This document shows, piece after piece, positions 33,985 to 42,506 of a stretch of 64,000 nt of DNA. The stretch comes from G963663315 sp965116335. GTDB lineage: Bacteria > Pseudomonadota > Gammaproteobacteria > Arenicellales > Poriferihabitantaceae. The first letter of the stretch is position 1. Every line of letters begins with the position of its first letter. Location of the stretch: the NCBI GenBank assembly GCA_965116335.1, contig OZ220677.1, positions 1,364,001 through 1,428,000 of the forward strand, read 5' to 3'. The notes under the pieces are model-generated. The model was not told where the DNA came from and did no database searches. It saw only the letters and a program-made list of their open reading frames with translations. Made by a program: the position numbers and the translations under genes.

Positions 33985-36900
33985 TTACTTGCGCGAAAGG
34001 TCCAGAACAAAAACATCAATCAGCCCGCGCAGTTCCGCAGGCATTCTTTCAATAATTTGCTTCTTCAACTCAATCGGTGAGTTAATCGAAGGTTCTCCTT
34101 TCCCGGCAATCTTCTCATTGCCACCAAACCACAGAACAAGATAAATGCCCTGCTGTTCTGCATCGGGGTGAATTGAATATTTTTGATGAAGTTGCTCCTC
34201 CGCGGCGGTGAATAATTGAGGATTCCACTGCCCTTTGACCTCTATAACAAGTAACTTTCGCACACCATCAAGCATGACGGCGGCTGTTATGTCACAACGT
34301 GTCGCGCCTTTTAAATGACGCTCAGGGGTCACATCTATGTTCAGGGGGCTCAGACGCATTTGCAGGTGTTCGGCGATCCGTTTTGAGGCAATGGGTTCGT
34401 CGACTCGTTTGCCCCCGGAATAGAACTTCTCGACCGGATCAAACTCGCTACCTTTTATTGCTCGTTGAAATTCTTCAAGCTCTTCGAGTAATTGCGCTCT
34501 TAACACCTCGACAGTTGCTGCCTGTTGATCCAGAATCTCCATAATCCGAGAGGGTGCTGGCACTTTGAAGTCCAGTAGCGCTAATTGCCGAAATGCGGAT
34601 GCACGCATGTGGCGGGCATCATTATGAAAATCTCCGAAACGCTCGTCCGCAATTATTGCGTTGAGCACAGGAAGGCTGTTGCCCGGTTCATCTCGCCCAA
34701 TGGTCCAAACAATATGTGTAAGAAACCGATAGGCAGTCTCCTCTCGTGGGCTGTATGTTCCCCAACCAGAGGGCAAACACACCTTGGGCCATGCTTCGAC
34801 AAAGGCATCCAGTATCACGTATACCTTTTTTGCCGACAGGGTTGGCCAACTCTTATTCTCATTCCCGTCAAACGGGTTAATATGACGTTCCAACTCAAAA
34901 ATCGTATCTGGGTCGGATTTAAACCACTGTTTAATGTCTTCCGGGCAATCTTGAGAAAAGAAGAAGTATCGTAAAAACCAAAAAGACCGTCGTGCCGTCA
35001 GGTCTTCGTTTTCGGCTTCACCAGGATGGCGGATAGAATTCTCATCGTAACGCCGCTTGATGAGTCCCAACAGGTCAGCTTGATCACTGTGCTCGGCAGC
35101 CAGGTCAAAAAGAATACCCAGGGCTCCCATTGAAATCCCGGGGAACCGGGTCAGCCATTCCAGGGGCAATTGTTCCAGCAGAGGCAAGAATTCAGGTTTG
35201 TAACGGAGCCAATCCACCTCCGCGTGGTTGCAGTTGGCAATCATAAGTTGTGGTTCAAGATACTCGCGAGCGAACTGTTCAACATCAGCCTTTGTCTGAA
35301 ATAACCTTTTATTGATTTCTGCTTCAAAATGAGTCCGGGTGTCTGGGTCGACAGCATGATAACCCATATCAATATTGGTCTTCAGAATTGCGAGGGTGTC
35401 TCGCTCCACACTGGCAAGCGATCCATATCGCCGGAAAATTGCGAGACAGGCTGCATACAGTATGGTCTCACTAACCAAGCCTTGCGAATTACAATTAAGC
35501 TCCGCCAATTTTCCAAGTGTCGGCAATTCCGGTTCGACAAAGGGGAGGCAATTGCATAGCGCATTTATCGGTATTTCATGGTCATCCATATACTCACTCA
35601 ATTCTTGCGGATTCATCAGATACAATTCTGCGAAACGTTGTAACCATCCCCCATGGCGCCCACTCTCAACAAGGCTCTGGTTCTCCCGCAAATATCGAAG
35701 GTTATCGGACTTTATTTGATTTACCCGGTTCTTCCGCCGTTTCATTTTGCGTAGAGCGCGCGAATGCGAAATATGCGATTGTGTAATTAGCCTCCCTATA
35801 GCGTGGTGCTCCGATTTCGCCCAAACTCTCATGAATTCAGGTTTTTGCTTGGCTTGTCGACGCATGTGCATCCGCAATGCATTTGGAGCATGCTCTTTTT
35901 TATACCGTTCATGGTTGGCGTGGAATTTTGACCAGAGTGCCGGATTATCATTCTCGAAGGCATAGTCAACCATTGCCCGATTGTCACTGGGTTGGAAACA
36001 TAGCCCCGCGTGCGATTGACGCATGAAATCGTACATCCAGATATTCAAAACTCCATCAGAGTCAGTAACTCCTCCCAGCGCATAGCGTTGAATGCCCTGT
36101 CTCAGTTCATGATTTGTTTGAAGGGCCTGAACCGATTCACTTTGTTGGGGAGGTTCTTCATGGAAGTTAAGGTTTTTGACCCATTGCCAAATCCTGACCG
36201 GCTCGAAAGGTCCTGCGCTTTCCTCAAAGTATCGGTCCAGAAGCAACCCGACCACCTTGCTGACACCGGTCCTGCAATCACAATCGTAGACTTCTTTGCC
36301 GCAGATGCAGATCAGGTTTTCTGTCAGTCGGTCAAGCAACCACTCTACATGGAGTAATTCCAGTTCCCTTATGAACTTTTTAAGAAAGAATTTTGCTGTA
36401 CTCGTGCGCTCTTCAAATTCATTTCTCCCAAGATACAATCCGGCACACTGGCGAAACAGATTCAGCAATGTATTCCGGCCAAGAGTTTCAACCCCAAGCT
36501 CCTGAAACATTACTGTAGCAATATACAAAGCATCTGGACTACCTTTTTTGATCAATTCTTCGCAATCGGATTTATGATCATAGCCCTCAATCGTGATCAG
36601 ATTCTCGTAGGCAAGCCGTGTGTAGAGACTGTTATTCCCGTCAAGCATCAGCGTACGCAATTCAGGCACCAGTGACAGGGCTACATCTGAGCCCTTGATC
36701 AATTCAAGCAACAGATTTTTCAGATGCCTATTCTCATTTTCTCCTACTAACTGTGGCCTGATGTCTTCAATATCTTCAGCACTGAAAAAACCAGACGTAC
36801 TGAAAGTGCGCCCAATATCGCCCCGACGAAAATAAGGATCATTTTCTGCCGTGTCTCTCAGCCGGGACCACAACCTCCGTTTTGAAGAAGGCCGCAACTG

Positions 36901-37995
36901 TGATGGATCGCCGTTAGCCAAAACTGCGTAGGGATCCAAATCAATGGCTGCCTCTTGCAAGTTTTTACCGCCGACTGCGGCCATCCAGCCAAGCAGTCCG
37001 CGCAATTCATCACGGACCACCGAATTAGGGGCAATGATTGCCAGACACTTCCTCAAGGAAAACCAGTCTGCACTATCATCTATCCGTTCGGCGAGGTATC
37101 GCGCTGCACAGTACTCAGCCACAATACGGTGTACGGGTTCGTGCTCTCCTTCGCTGGTGGAAGGTTTCAACAGTCGCGTATCCGTAAGATATTGAACTTG
37201 GACATTCTCTCCTGACACCAATGATCCGAGATGCGGGAATTGCCTTTCATCGGGTTTGTCGATGATACTTACCCCGGTGGCCCCGGAAAGTAACAGCTTG
37301 GCAAAAACTTCATTGGCCCACCTGATTAGCGTATCTATGGATGGTCGGTTCGCTTGAGAGACAGCCGGGTTGTTTTCGCATGCAAGCCTTCGAACCGCGT
37401 CTTCAAAAATCTTGCTTTTTGTGGTGAACTTTCCCCCGCTTTGAACAAATGCATCGGCAAAAAGCCTCAAAAACTGAGGGTTTCCCAACAAAGATTGCAG
37501 TTCAAATCTCTCCAGTTCACTCTTGAACTCAGAGAAATTCTCACCCGGCTTATAGTCAAGAAACAACTCTTTCTGCTCGACATCATCGAAGGGTTCCAGG
37601 CGGACAACCACAGGGTCAGTTCCAAAACAGTCTCGTATGAAAACTGATCGGGCTTCTTCCCACTCGCTTGATCGACTGGCGAGGACAACTTTTCTGGCGC
37701 CTGTTTCCTGCGCCCTGACCAGAGCTGCATCAATACCCGAAGAATCCAGCTTGGACACCTCATCCAAGGCATCAAGAATGAGAACATTCGTTGCAGGGAC
37801 GGAAGTCTTTGACTTGAAAATACTGGCTCTCTCTGCCTCGGTCCCAAGCCGACTTGAAATTGAGGAAAGCAGTCTGGTTTTTCCGGCACCCGGCTCGGCA
37901 AGCACGACCGTAACTCCTTCATGCTCCAATAGTTCGACCTCGGTCAAGGTCTTGTCTTCACACAGCAGCGTTCTTGATATGTAGAGACCGCTCAT
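33985..37995 (-). CDS. STAND-like NTPase with C-terminal PD-(D/E)XK domain
   Basis: This 1336-residue protein has an N-terminal P-loop domain: VVLAEPGAGKTRLLSSI near residue 30 (Walker A), VLILDALDEVSKLD near residue 72 (Walker B) and VVLASRSSEWEEA (sensor). Winged-helix-like and long alpha-helical repeat regions follow (residues about 300-1180). The last 130 residues hold a nuclease-like core: TRCDITAAVML, then LLVIEVKGQWNPQL, then GIYLVLWFGG, matching Asp...EXK. STAND-NTPase and nuclease fusions are typical of Avs-type and NACHT antiphage sensors. A 207-residue gene lies 100 nt upstream on the same strand. Triggers and targets are unknown. Confidence 0.75.
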   Translation of the reverse strand: MSGLYISRTLLCEDKTLTEVELLEHEGVTVVLAEPGAGKTRLLSSISSRLGTEAERASIFKSKTSVPATNVLILDALDEVSKLDSSGIDAALVRAQETGARKVVLASRSSEWEEARSVFIRDCFGTDPVVVRLEPFDDVEQKELFLDYKPGENFSEFKSELERFELQSLLGNPQFLRLFADAFVQSGGKFTTKSKIFEDAVRRLACENNPAVSQANRPSIDTLIRWANEVFAKLLLSGATGVSIIDKPDERQFPHLGSLVSGENVQVQYLTDTRLLKPSTSEGEHEPVHRIVAEYCAARYLAERIDDSADWFSLRKCLAIIAPNSVVRDELRGLLGWMAAVGGKNLQEAAIDLDPYAVLANGDPSQLRPSSKRRLWSRLRDTAENDPYFRRGDIGRTFSTSGFFSAEDIEDIRPQLVGENENRHLKNLLLELIKGSDVALSLVPELRTLMLDGNNSLYTRLAYENLITIEGYDHKSDCEELIKKGSPDALYIATVMFQELGVETLGRNTLLNLFRQCAGLYLGRNEFEERTSTAKFFLKKFIRELELLHVEWLLDRLTENLICICGKEVYDCDCRTGVSKVVGLLLDRYFEESAGPFEPVRIWQWVKNLNFHEEPPQQSESVQALQTNHELRQGIQRYALGGVTDSDGVLNIWMYDFMRQSHAGLCFQPSDNRAMVDYAFENDNPALWSKFHANHERYKKEHAPNALRMHMRRQAKQKPEFMRVWAKSEHHAIGRLITQSHISHSRALRKMKRRKNRVNQIKSDNLRYLRENQSLVESGRHGGWLQRFAELYLMNPQELSEYMDDHEIPINALCNCLPFVEPELPTLGKLAELNCNSQGLVSETILYAACLAIFRRYGSLASVERDTLAILKTNIDMGYHAVDPDTRTHFEAEINKRLFQTKADVEQFAREYLEPQLMIANCNHAEVDWLRYKPEFLPLLEQLPLEWLTRFPGISMGALGILFDLAAEHSDQADLLGLIKRRYDENSIRHPGEAENEDLTARRSFWFLRYFFFSQDCPEDIKQWFKSDPDTIFELERHINPFDGNENKSWPTLSAKKVYVILDAFVEAWPKVCLPSGWGTYSPREETAYRFLTHIVWTIGRDEPGNSLPVLNAIIADERFGDFHNDARHMRASAFRQLALLDFKVPAPSRIMEILDQQAATVEVLRAQLLEELEEFQRAIKGSEFDPVEKFYSGGKRVDEPIASKRIAEHLQMRLSPLNIDVTPERHLKGATRCDITAAVMLDGVRKLLVIEVKGQWNPQLFTAAEEQLHQKYSIHPDAEQQGIYLVLWFGGNEKIAGKGEPSINSPIELKKQIIERMPAELRGLIDVFVLDLSRK

Positions 37996-38095
37996 TATTC
38001 TGGTAATTGAGGATCATTGATTCGCTTAATCTTCTGCTGAAAGTTATCCAGACAGCCAACAATCGCTTTTATCTTCCTGTTCATTTGTAATCGCA

Positions 38096-38719
38096 TTAAC
38101 CCTCAAAACTGATAGAAATCTTCACAGCGTCAAGCGGGACAGAAGCTGCGCGTGCAATACGTTGCCGAGCAGAGTCAACCTCGGCTTTGATGCTTCCTGA
38201 TATACCAATCTCTTCATGCACACTGGATAGATTCCCAACCGAAATGTCACCCTCAAGACGGTATTCGGCCCATTTCATAGCATATCCATGTTTTTCCTCT
38301 CTGCTTGTCGTTCCAGAGCTGGAGTCATCAAACCAGAGATTCCAGGTGGTATTTCTGCCCTTCGTGTTGGGGCTGGTAGACAACCAGGCTTCATGACTCC
38401 TGCGAACCGCATCTACAGCTACCTCGGTCGGAACCAGATAAGCAACAACCTTGCCAACCGTGCGTTCGATTTCGGGCATTACAACCAAAAGCCAATCCGT
38501 ACCTTCAATATTGAGACCTGCATCTTCACTTGGCCTGTCCGCTACGACCACAAGTATGTGATCATTACTTGTACGAACACGTACTGACTCACCATTTGGC
38601 ATTGTATAGAACATTGAACGACCACGGGTCGGAAGCTTCGTAAGCGAATTTCCATTTACACGCATAAGTTCCAGTCCGGCATTGAGCAGTTCACGGTTGT
38701 TGATTCGACCTGATTTCAT
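38096..38719 (-). CDS. Hypothetical protein upstream of the STAND NTPase
   Basis: The start is at MKSGRINNRELLNAGLELM, 11 nt after an AAGGGG ribosome site; longer readings are not supported. The 207-residue protein has no membrane segment. Features are SVRVRTSNDHILVVVADR, TDWLLVVMPEIERTVGKVVAYLVP, and a C-terminus ending VDAVRRSHEAW...VPLDAVKISISFEG. I do not recognise the family. An AT-rich palindromic stretch (TATATACATAGTATATAATA, 38753-38772) lies in its promoter. It probably forms an operon with the NTPase. Confidence 0.65.
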   Translation of the reverse strand: MKSGRINNRELLNAGLELMRVNGNSLTKLPTRGRSMFYTMPNGESVRVRTSNDHILVVVADRPSEDAGLNIEGTDWLLVVMPEIERTVGKVVAYLVPTEVAVDAVRRSHEAWLSTSPNTKGRNTTWNLWFDDSSSGTTSREEKHGYAMKWAEYRLEGDISVGNLSSVHEEIGISGSIKAEVDSARQRIARAASVPLDAVKISISFEG

Positions 38720-38877
38720 AATTTTACACCCCTTTATTGGAAAATAATTATTATATACATAGTATATAATAATGTATATAAATTTATCAAGTAGTTCATG
38801 CAATCCAGAAACGCTCCGTACTTTCCACGTCGCTTGACCAACCGTCAGACGGATGTAAACAAAAATGTAAAAAAGCA

Positions 38878-38905
38878 TTGCATTTTTTACTACGTGCAAT
38901 ACAAT
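38878..38905 (+). promoter_or_regulatory. Promoter of a short structured RNA or leader
   Basis: A -35 box TTGCAT (38878-38883) and a -10 box TACAAT (38900-38905) are separated by 16 nt. The predicted transcript would start near 38912, seven bases before the hairpin. Confidence 0.6.
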
Positions 38906-38911
38906 TCACGC

Positions 38912-38978
38912 AAATAGTGCTCTTGGCAGTATGCCTCCCTACCTGATTCGAGAGGAGGCAGAGCCCAAGAGCTTTTTT
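38912..38978 (+). ncRNA. Short structured RNA with terminator upstream of the NYN gene
   Basis: An outer stem GCTCTTGG (38919-38926) / CCAAGAGC (38965-38972) and an inner stem GCCTCC (38933-38938) / GGAGGC (38954-38959) are both perfect. Between them lies an asymmetric internal loop (CAGTAT against AGAGC), and the loop is 15 nt. A run of T (38973-38978) follows at once. With the promoter upstream this gives a self-contained RNA of about 65 nt. It could be an independent RNA, or an attenuator for the NYN gene that starts 28 nt later. Confidence 0.55.
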
Positions 38979-39006
38979 GTTTCTGTATCAGGAGGATCAT
39001 AAAATA

Positions 39007-39669
39007 ATGCCTACTGCCATTTTGGTTGACGGTGGTTTCTTCTTGAAACGGTTTCGTCATGTATACCCGGATGTTGATGCTCACAATGCAAAGGCTATAG
39101 CCAAAGCATTCTATACAATGACCATGAAGCATCTGGAGAAAGACGAAACGCTATATCGGATATTTTTCTATGACTGCCCACCGTTAAGCAAGAAAGCCCA
39201 TAATCCGGTTGATGGGTCACTGGTAAATTTTGAAACGCTCCCAGGCTCTCGGTTAAGAGTCCAGCTTCATGCTGAGTTGAAGAAATTGCGTAAGGTTGCG
39301 CTTCGGTTGGGATATCTATCGGACCGGAACCGATGGATTATCAAACCCGATAAAACCAAAAAGCTCCTCAGACAACAAATTCAGGTCAACGACCTCACCG
39401 TGAAAGATGTCACTTATGACATCAACCAGAAAGGGGTAGATATGAGAATTGGTCTCGATATTGCAGCACTTTCACTAAAGCAGTTCGTTAAAAAAATCAT
39501 ATTGATCTCTGGTGATTCCGATTTTGTTCCGGCAGCCAAATTTGCCAGACGCGAAGGAATTGACTTTGTACTTGACCCAATGTGGAACAATATCAGCCCT
39601 ATGCTGTTTGAGCATATTGACGGGTTAAAATCTACTTGCCCACGACCAGTAATCAGGGCAACTCAGTAG
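39007..39669 (+). CDS. NYN-domain (PIN-like) ribonuclease
   Basis: The start is at MPTAILVDGGFFLKRF, preceded by an AGGAGGATCAT ribosome site. The 220-residue protein has the acidic residues of the NYN fold: Asp in ILVDGGFF, Asp in MRIGLDIAAL, and LISGDSDFVPAAKFARREG. NYN proteins are metal-dependent RNases; many have no assigned role and several lie in defence islands. The gene is divergent from the STAND/207-residue pair and follows the short structured RNA. Confidence 0.8.
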   Translation: MPTAILVDGGFFLKRFRHVYPDVDAHNAKAIAKAFYTMTMKHLEKDETLYRIFFYDCPPLSKKAHNPVDGSLVNFETLPGSRLRVQLHAELKKLRKVALRLGYLSDRNRWIIKPDKTKKLLRQQIQVNDLTVKDVTYDINQKGVDMRIGLDIAALSLKQFVKKIILISGDSDFVPAAKFARREGIDFVLDPMWNNISPMLFEHIDGLKSTCPRPVIRATQ

Positions 39670-39912
39670 TCTTTGCCAGATTTGATCTGGAGGTTTGCCG
39701 TGGTTCGTATACCTGCACATAGCGAGCCCCTCACTCGGGCAAGATACTGGCTGAAGGGTTTTTGCGTCCGATGCAAATCCCAGTGGGAATCTACAGCCGA
39801 TATACGCATACAGAAATGAAACGGGCGACCACAGAGGGTCGCCCCTACGCATCATGACTTGCAACTTTCATCGTAGGACGAGCCCCTGCGCCGTCCCGAA
39901 ACCGGACAGTTT
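39670..39912. repeat. Gene-free spacer with hairpins and dispersed palindromes
   Basis: After the NYN stop comes a perfect CCAGAT/ATCTGG hairpin (39676-39690) without a T run, then two weaker inverted repeats (CGAGCCCCTCACTCGGGC near 39724-39741; GGGTTTTTGC...GCAAATCCC near 39756-39781). From 39816 on it repeats 33778-33850, including the GGGCGACC palindrome. Confidence 0.55.
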
Positions 39913-39950
39913 ATGTGCTACTCAACCGGACAATTCATTTGCTCGCTACA
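39913..39950 (+). repeat. 38-bp repeat, middle copy
   Basis: Identical to 32860-32897 over its length. It joins a dispersed repeat on the left to a truncated coding remnant on the right. Confidence 0.8.
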
Positions 39951-40105
39951 CAGCAGAAATCTATCAATTGACTTATCAAAGCAGTCGCAACTCGGGTATG
40001 GTTCGTTCATTTATTGAATGGTATGGTTACGAGGGAAGGCAAAGCCCGGATCCCGTATTTTTTCACGGCTACCGGCCAGAAATTCATAGAGAGGAAAGTT
40101 TGTAG
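39951..40105 (+). pseudogene. C-terminal fragment of an unknown gene
   Basis: An open frame with protein-like composition (AEIYQLTYQSSRNSGMVRS, then FIEWYGYEGRQSPDPVFFHG) ends in a stop at 40103-40105. It has no start of its own and begins exactly at the end of the 38-bp repeat. It is probably a gene cut off by insertion or deletion. Family not recognised. Confidence 0.4.
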
Positions 40106-40137
40106 CTGGAATAAAACGGGTGCATAGCTAATTGAAA

Positions 40138-40413
40138 GGAGTAAATTATGAGAACAGAAATACAAGCCACCCAAGATGTATGGCCCATGCTGAACCCCGT
40201 TGTTTTCGTTCCCCATGCGGATAGTGAATACCAACGGCTTGTGGCTGTACTGGATGATTTGATTGATGTGGTGGGCGAGGATGAAAGCCACCCCCTGGCC
40301 TCACTCATGGAGGTCATTGGCGTGCTGATAGAAAAATATGAGGATGACCACGTTCCTGAACTGACGGAGGCATAACAGTCAGAAGACGGACACATTGGGA
40401 AACCGACCATTTC
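40138..40413 (+). repeat. Duplicated segment carrying a HigA-like gene, copy 2
   Basis: Nearly identical to 32012-32290; the few changes seen are silent or outside the gene. Confidence 0.85.
40148..40375 (+). CDS. HigA-like antitoxin N-domain, stand-alone, copy 2
   Basis: The 75-residue protein is identical to the one at 32026-32253, including the ribosome site. It again lacks an HTH domain and a neighbouring toxin. Preservation of the reading frame in both copies suggests recent duplication or selection. Confidence 0.6.
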   Translation: MRTEIQATQDVWPMLNPVVFVPHADSEYQRLVAVLDDLIDVVGEDESHPLASLMEVIGVLIEKYEDDHVPELTEA

Positions 40414-40439
40414 ACCGGGCTATAAGATGGCACGATTCC

Positions 40440-40526
40440 CAACCCATCATCGTAGGGGACGGTCTCTGTGCCGTCCCGCGACCGTCGGAACACGCGCGCC
40501 CATCCTTACGTGAAAAAATGGGGAGA
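40440..40526. repeat. Dispersed repeat with GGGACGG palindrome
   Basis: Matches 23390-23473: GGGGACGGTCTCTGTGCCGTC, ACACGCGCGCCCATCCTTACG, AAAAAATGGGGAGAC. No gene. Confidence 0.75.
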
Positions 40527-40547
40527 CATCAGATCAAACTCTCCTGT

Positions 40548-40576
40548 TTGAGTATTCGTATGTATTGGTATACACT
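40548..40576 (+). promoter_or_regulatory. Promoter of the poly-C secreted protein gene
   Basis: A -35 box TTGAGT (40548-40553) and a -10 box TACACT (40571-40576) are separated by 17 nt. A GAGG ribosome site lies before the ATG at 40611. Confidence 0.5.
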
Positions 40577-40610
40577 GGATACATAAGCAACTTTTTCTTG
40601 AGGTAATGTT

Positions 40611-41244
40611 ATGAAATTTATTCTTGGTGCTCTGAGCGCCGCTTTATTCTTGCTGGTGACCCCCCCCCCCCGCACAAGCTGACAGTGTTCAAATGCAGTG
40701 CCCGGCCAGCGTCAAGGAGGGCGGACTGGTAGCGCATGCGGCTTTTGATTGTCCGGTAGATGGGTTACCGTTAGGAAAACAGTATTGCGAGTATCGGGAC
40801 GGGCTGGGCGAAAATGATTGGTCTGATGTTACATCTCCAGATAGTGCACGGAGAAGACCGCGAGCCTATATCACGATTAACGCCACTACTGGCGGAGAAT
40901 GGATAGTTGCTAATCAAGGTTTGGCACTCTTGATTAGTGCTCTTGCTGATGACGATCTCGCGAAATTCCAACGCTACAATATACAGGCGGGCAAAACGAA
41001 AAAAATAGAAGTGAAAGTTTATGGAAGGGGAAATTATCGCAAGAACGGCAACACGACCGGGAATATTGTGGTACTTCCTCCCGGAAGTGGTAGCTTGAAT
41101 GAGGCAATAGCATCTTGTACGGTTACGGTACTGGATGATGATAATACAGCTTATGTTGGATCACGATACCATCATCCTTATGGTGGAACCTGGCGATCAA
41201 TGCCACATTGTTATGATGAAGTGGGTTGCGCGTCCAGGCAGTAA
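40611..41244 (+). CDS. Secreted protein, frame broken at a C12 tract (phase-variable candidate)
   Basis: ATG at 40611 opens a signal peptide (MKFILGALSAALFLLVTPPP). As read, 12 C (40660-40671) lead to a stop at 40680-40682. With 11 C the frame runs on as PPPAQADSVQMQC to the stop at 41242-41244, giving 210 residues with a textbook AQA cleavage site. The mature part has four or more Cys (MQCPASV, FDCPVDG, QYCEYRD, SCTVTV) and a central ITINATTGGEWIVANQG region. It may be a disulfide-stabilised surface or secreted protein; the family is not recognised. The gene reads as off in this sequence, unless the tract length is a sequencing error. Confidence 0.7.
40660..40671 (+). repeat. C12 homopolymer in signal peptide
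   Basis: Twelve consecutive C interrupt the signal peptide coding region. Removing one C, or adding two, restores the frame. Confidence 0.85.
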
Positions 41245-41462
41245 AGCAGATAAACCGGCGTTCAATTTCGGGTCGCGTACTTACCCATGCGTAGAGCCTG
41301 CCCCCGGCTTGATCGGGGGGGCGACCCTCTGTGGTCGCCCGCTATTGTGGATACCTGTTCCGGCGGTTGCGGGAGGGCACGGAGACCCTCCCCTACGATG
41401 ACGGTTGGGAGCGGGCTTACGCTTGCGATGATGTTCGGCGGCCACTACGCATCAATACAGCG
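41245..41462. repeat. Gene-free spacer with dispersed palindromes
   Basis: Carries GGGCGACC...GGTCGCCC inverted relative to the other copies (about 41317-41341) and GGGAGGG...CCCTCCCC (41371-41396). No gene is seen. Confidence 0.65.
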
Positions 41463-41696
41463 TCAGGCTTCAGTAGTAATTTCCAATTTTTCAGATAGCC
41501 ATAGCTTGATGATTGATTGCCGTGTCACTCCAATTCGGCTGGCTTCCCTATCCAGGGATTCGATCATCCAGATTGGGAAGTCAACGTTTACCCGCTTTTG
41601 ATTCTGATTGGGTTTTACTGCTGTAGACAAGTCCAGATCGGCAACGATTTCGTCTTCTCCAGAATCAAATTTCTTGTCGAGATTTTTAGCTTTCAT
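41463..41696 (-). CDS. brnA: BrnA-type antitoxin, copy 2
   Basis: This 77-residue protein is identical to copy 1 except for one substitution (EIVADLDL against EIVTDLDL) and the last residues (EITTEA against EGVNKTV). The shared ribbon-helix-helix core is intact. The different C-terminus marks the edge of the duplicated block. Confidence 0.8.
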   Translation of the reverse strand: MKAKNLDKKFDSGEDEIVADLDLSTAVKPNQNQKRVNVDFPIWMIESLDREASRIGVTRQSIIKLWLSEKLEITTEA

Positions 41697-41949
41697 ATAT
41701 TCTTACCTCCGATTTTCGGGCGTGTCTGACGGAAATGATTCTAATCTTCTTGCCTCTGACAGTGGTAATGGCTGACCAGTACTTTTTGTTGATCTTGCCG
41801 ATGACTATATATCGCGGTTCATCGGTGGTCTTAGCTTTCAATTCTACGAAATCAGGGTCTTTCCATAGTTTCTGAGCTTCGAGAAAATCAATCCCGTGTT
41901 TTTCCAAATTGGATTGGTTTTTTTCCACGTCAAATTCAAACTCATACAT
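41686..41949 (-). CDS. brnT: BrnT-type toxin, copy 2
   Basis: The 87-residue protein is identical to copy 1 (32515-32778), with the same overlap with its antitoxin and the same promoter region. Two identical toxins with near-identical antitoxins should cross-neutralise. Confidence 0.85.
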   Translation of the reverse strand: MYEFEFDVEKNQSNLEKHGIDFLEAQKLWKDPDFVELKAKTTDEPRYIVIGKINKKYWSAITTVRGKKIRIISVRHARKSEVRIYES

Positions 41950-42030
41950 GGTGTATAAAATATACCTTTATTAAACCTGTGACAAGTCTATTTGCTCTTA
42001 ACAGATTCTGATTCTCCTCGTGATCATTTT

Positions 42031-42068
42031 ATGTGCTACTCAACCGGACAACTCATTTGCTCGCTACA
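42031..42068 (+). repeat. 38-bp repeat, third direct copy
   Basis: One mismatch to 32860-32897. It ends at GCTCGCTACA, directly followed by the start of the duplicated aldolase region. Confidence 0.8.
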
Positions 42069-42416
42069 CATTGAACTCTTGATCTGGACAGGCTTTGACC
42101 AGAGGGGTACTATTGCGTTTGACCAACATACCTTAACGAGAATCATGACAGGAGCAGAAACCGTGCGGCAACTTGAGAAGCTGATGAACTCAACCGGGTT
42201 TATCGCTGCCCTTGACCAGAGTGGCGGCCCTGTCCGGTGGATACAGTCGTGAAGAAGCCAATCGCCGACTCAGTGAGAACACGGGAATGATTGCGAGTTT
42301 TTCCAGGGCGCTGACCGAGGGACTGTCGGCCAATCAGTCCGACACCGAGTTCAGTGAGACCCTGGGGAACTCTATTGACGCTATCGTGACCGCCTCCCGA
42401 ACCTGATATCCCCTTA
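42068..42416 (+). pseudogene. Internally deleted copy of the class I aldolase gene
   Basis: The sequence matches 44547-44707 (upstream region and first codons MTGAETVRQLEKLMNSTGF) and then jumps, after GACCAGAGTGGCGGC, to the last part of the gene (GTCCGGTGGATACAGTCGTG onward, matching 45350-45535). About 640 bp are missing and the two parts are in different frames, so no aldolase can be made. The deletion joins short similar GGCGGC-like strings. Confidence 0.85.
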
Positions 42417-42506
42417 GGTTGCCCTGGAGCCAAACGTTTTTTTCTGAATCGGGAAGACTGCGAAAATTTCAACCCTTCCTCGAAATCACTCATTAGGAGA
42501 TGATCC

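Noticed and set aside
38720..38880. Origin or integration site in the AT-rich palindromic stretch
   Set aside because: Only one AT-rich palindrome, no iterons, no tRNA or integrase nearby; more likely promoter or operator of the 207-residue gene.
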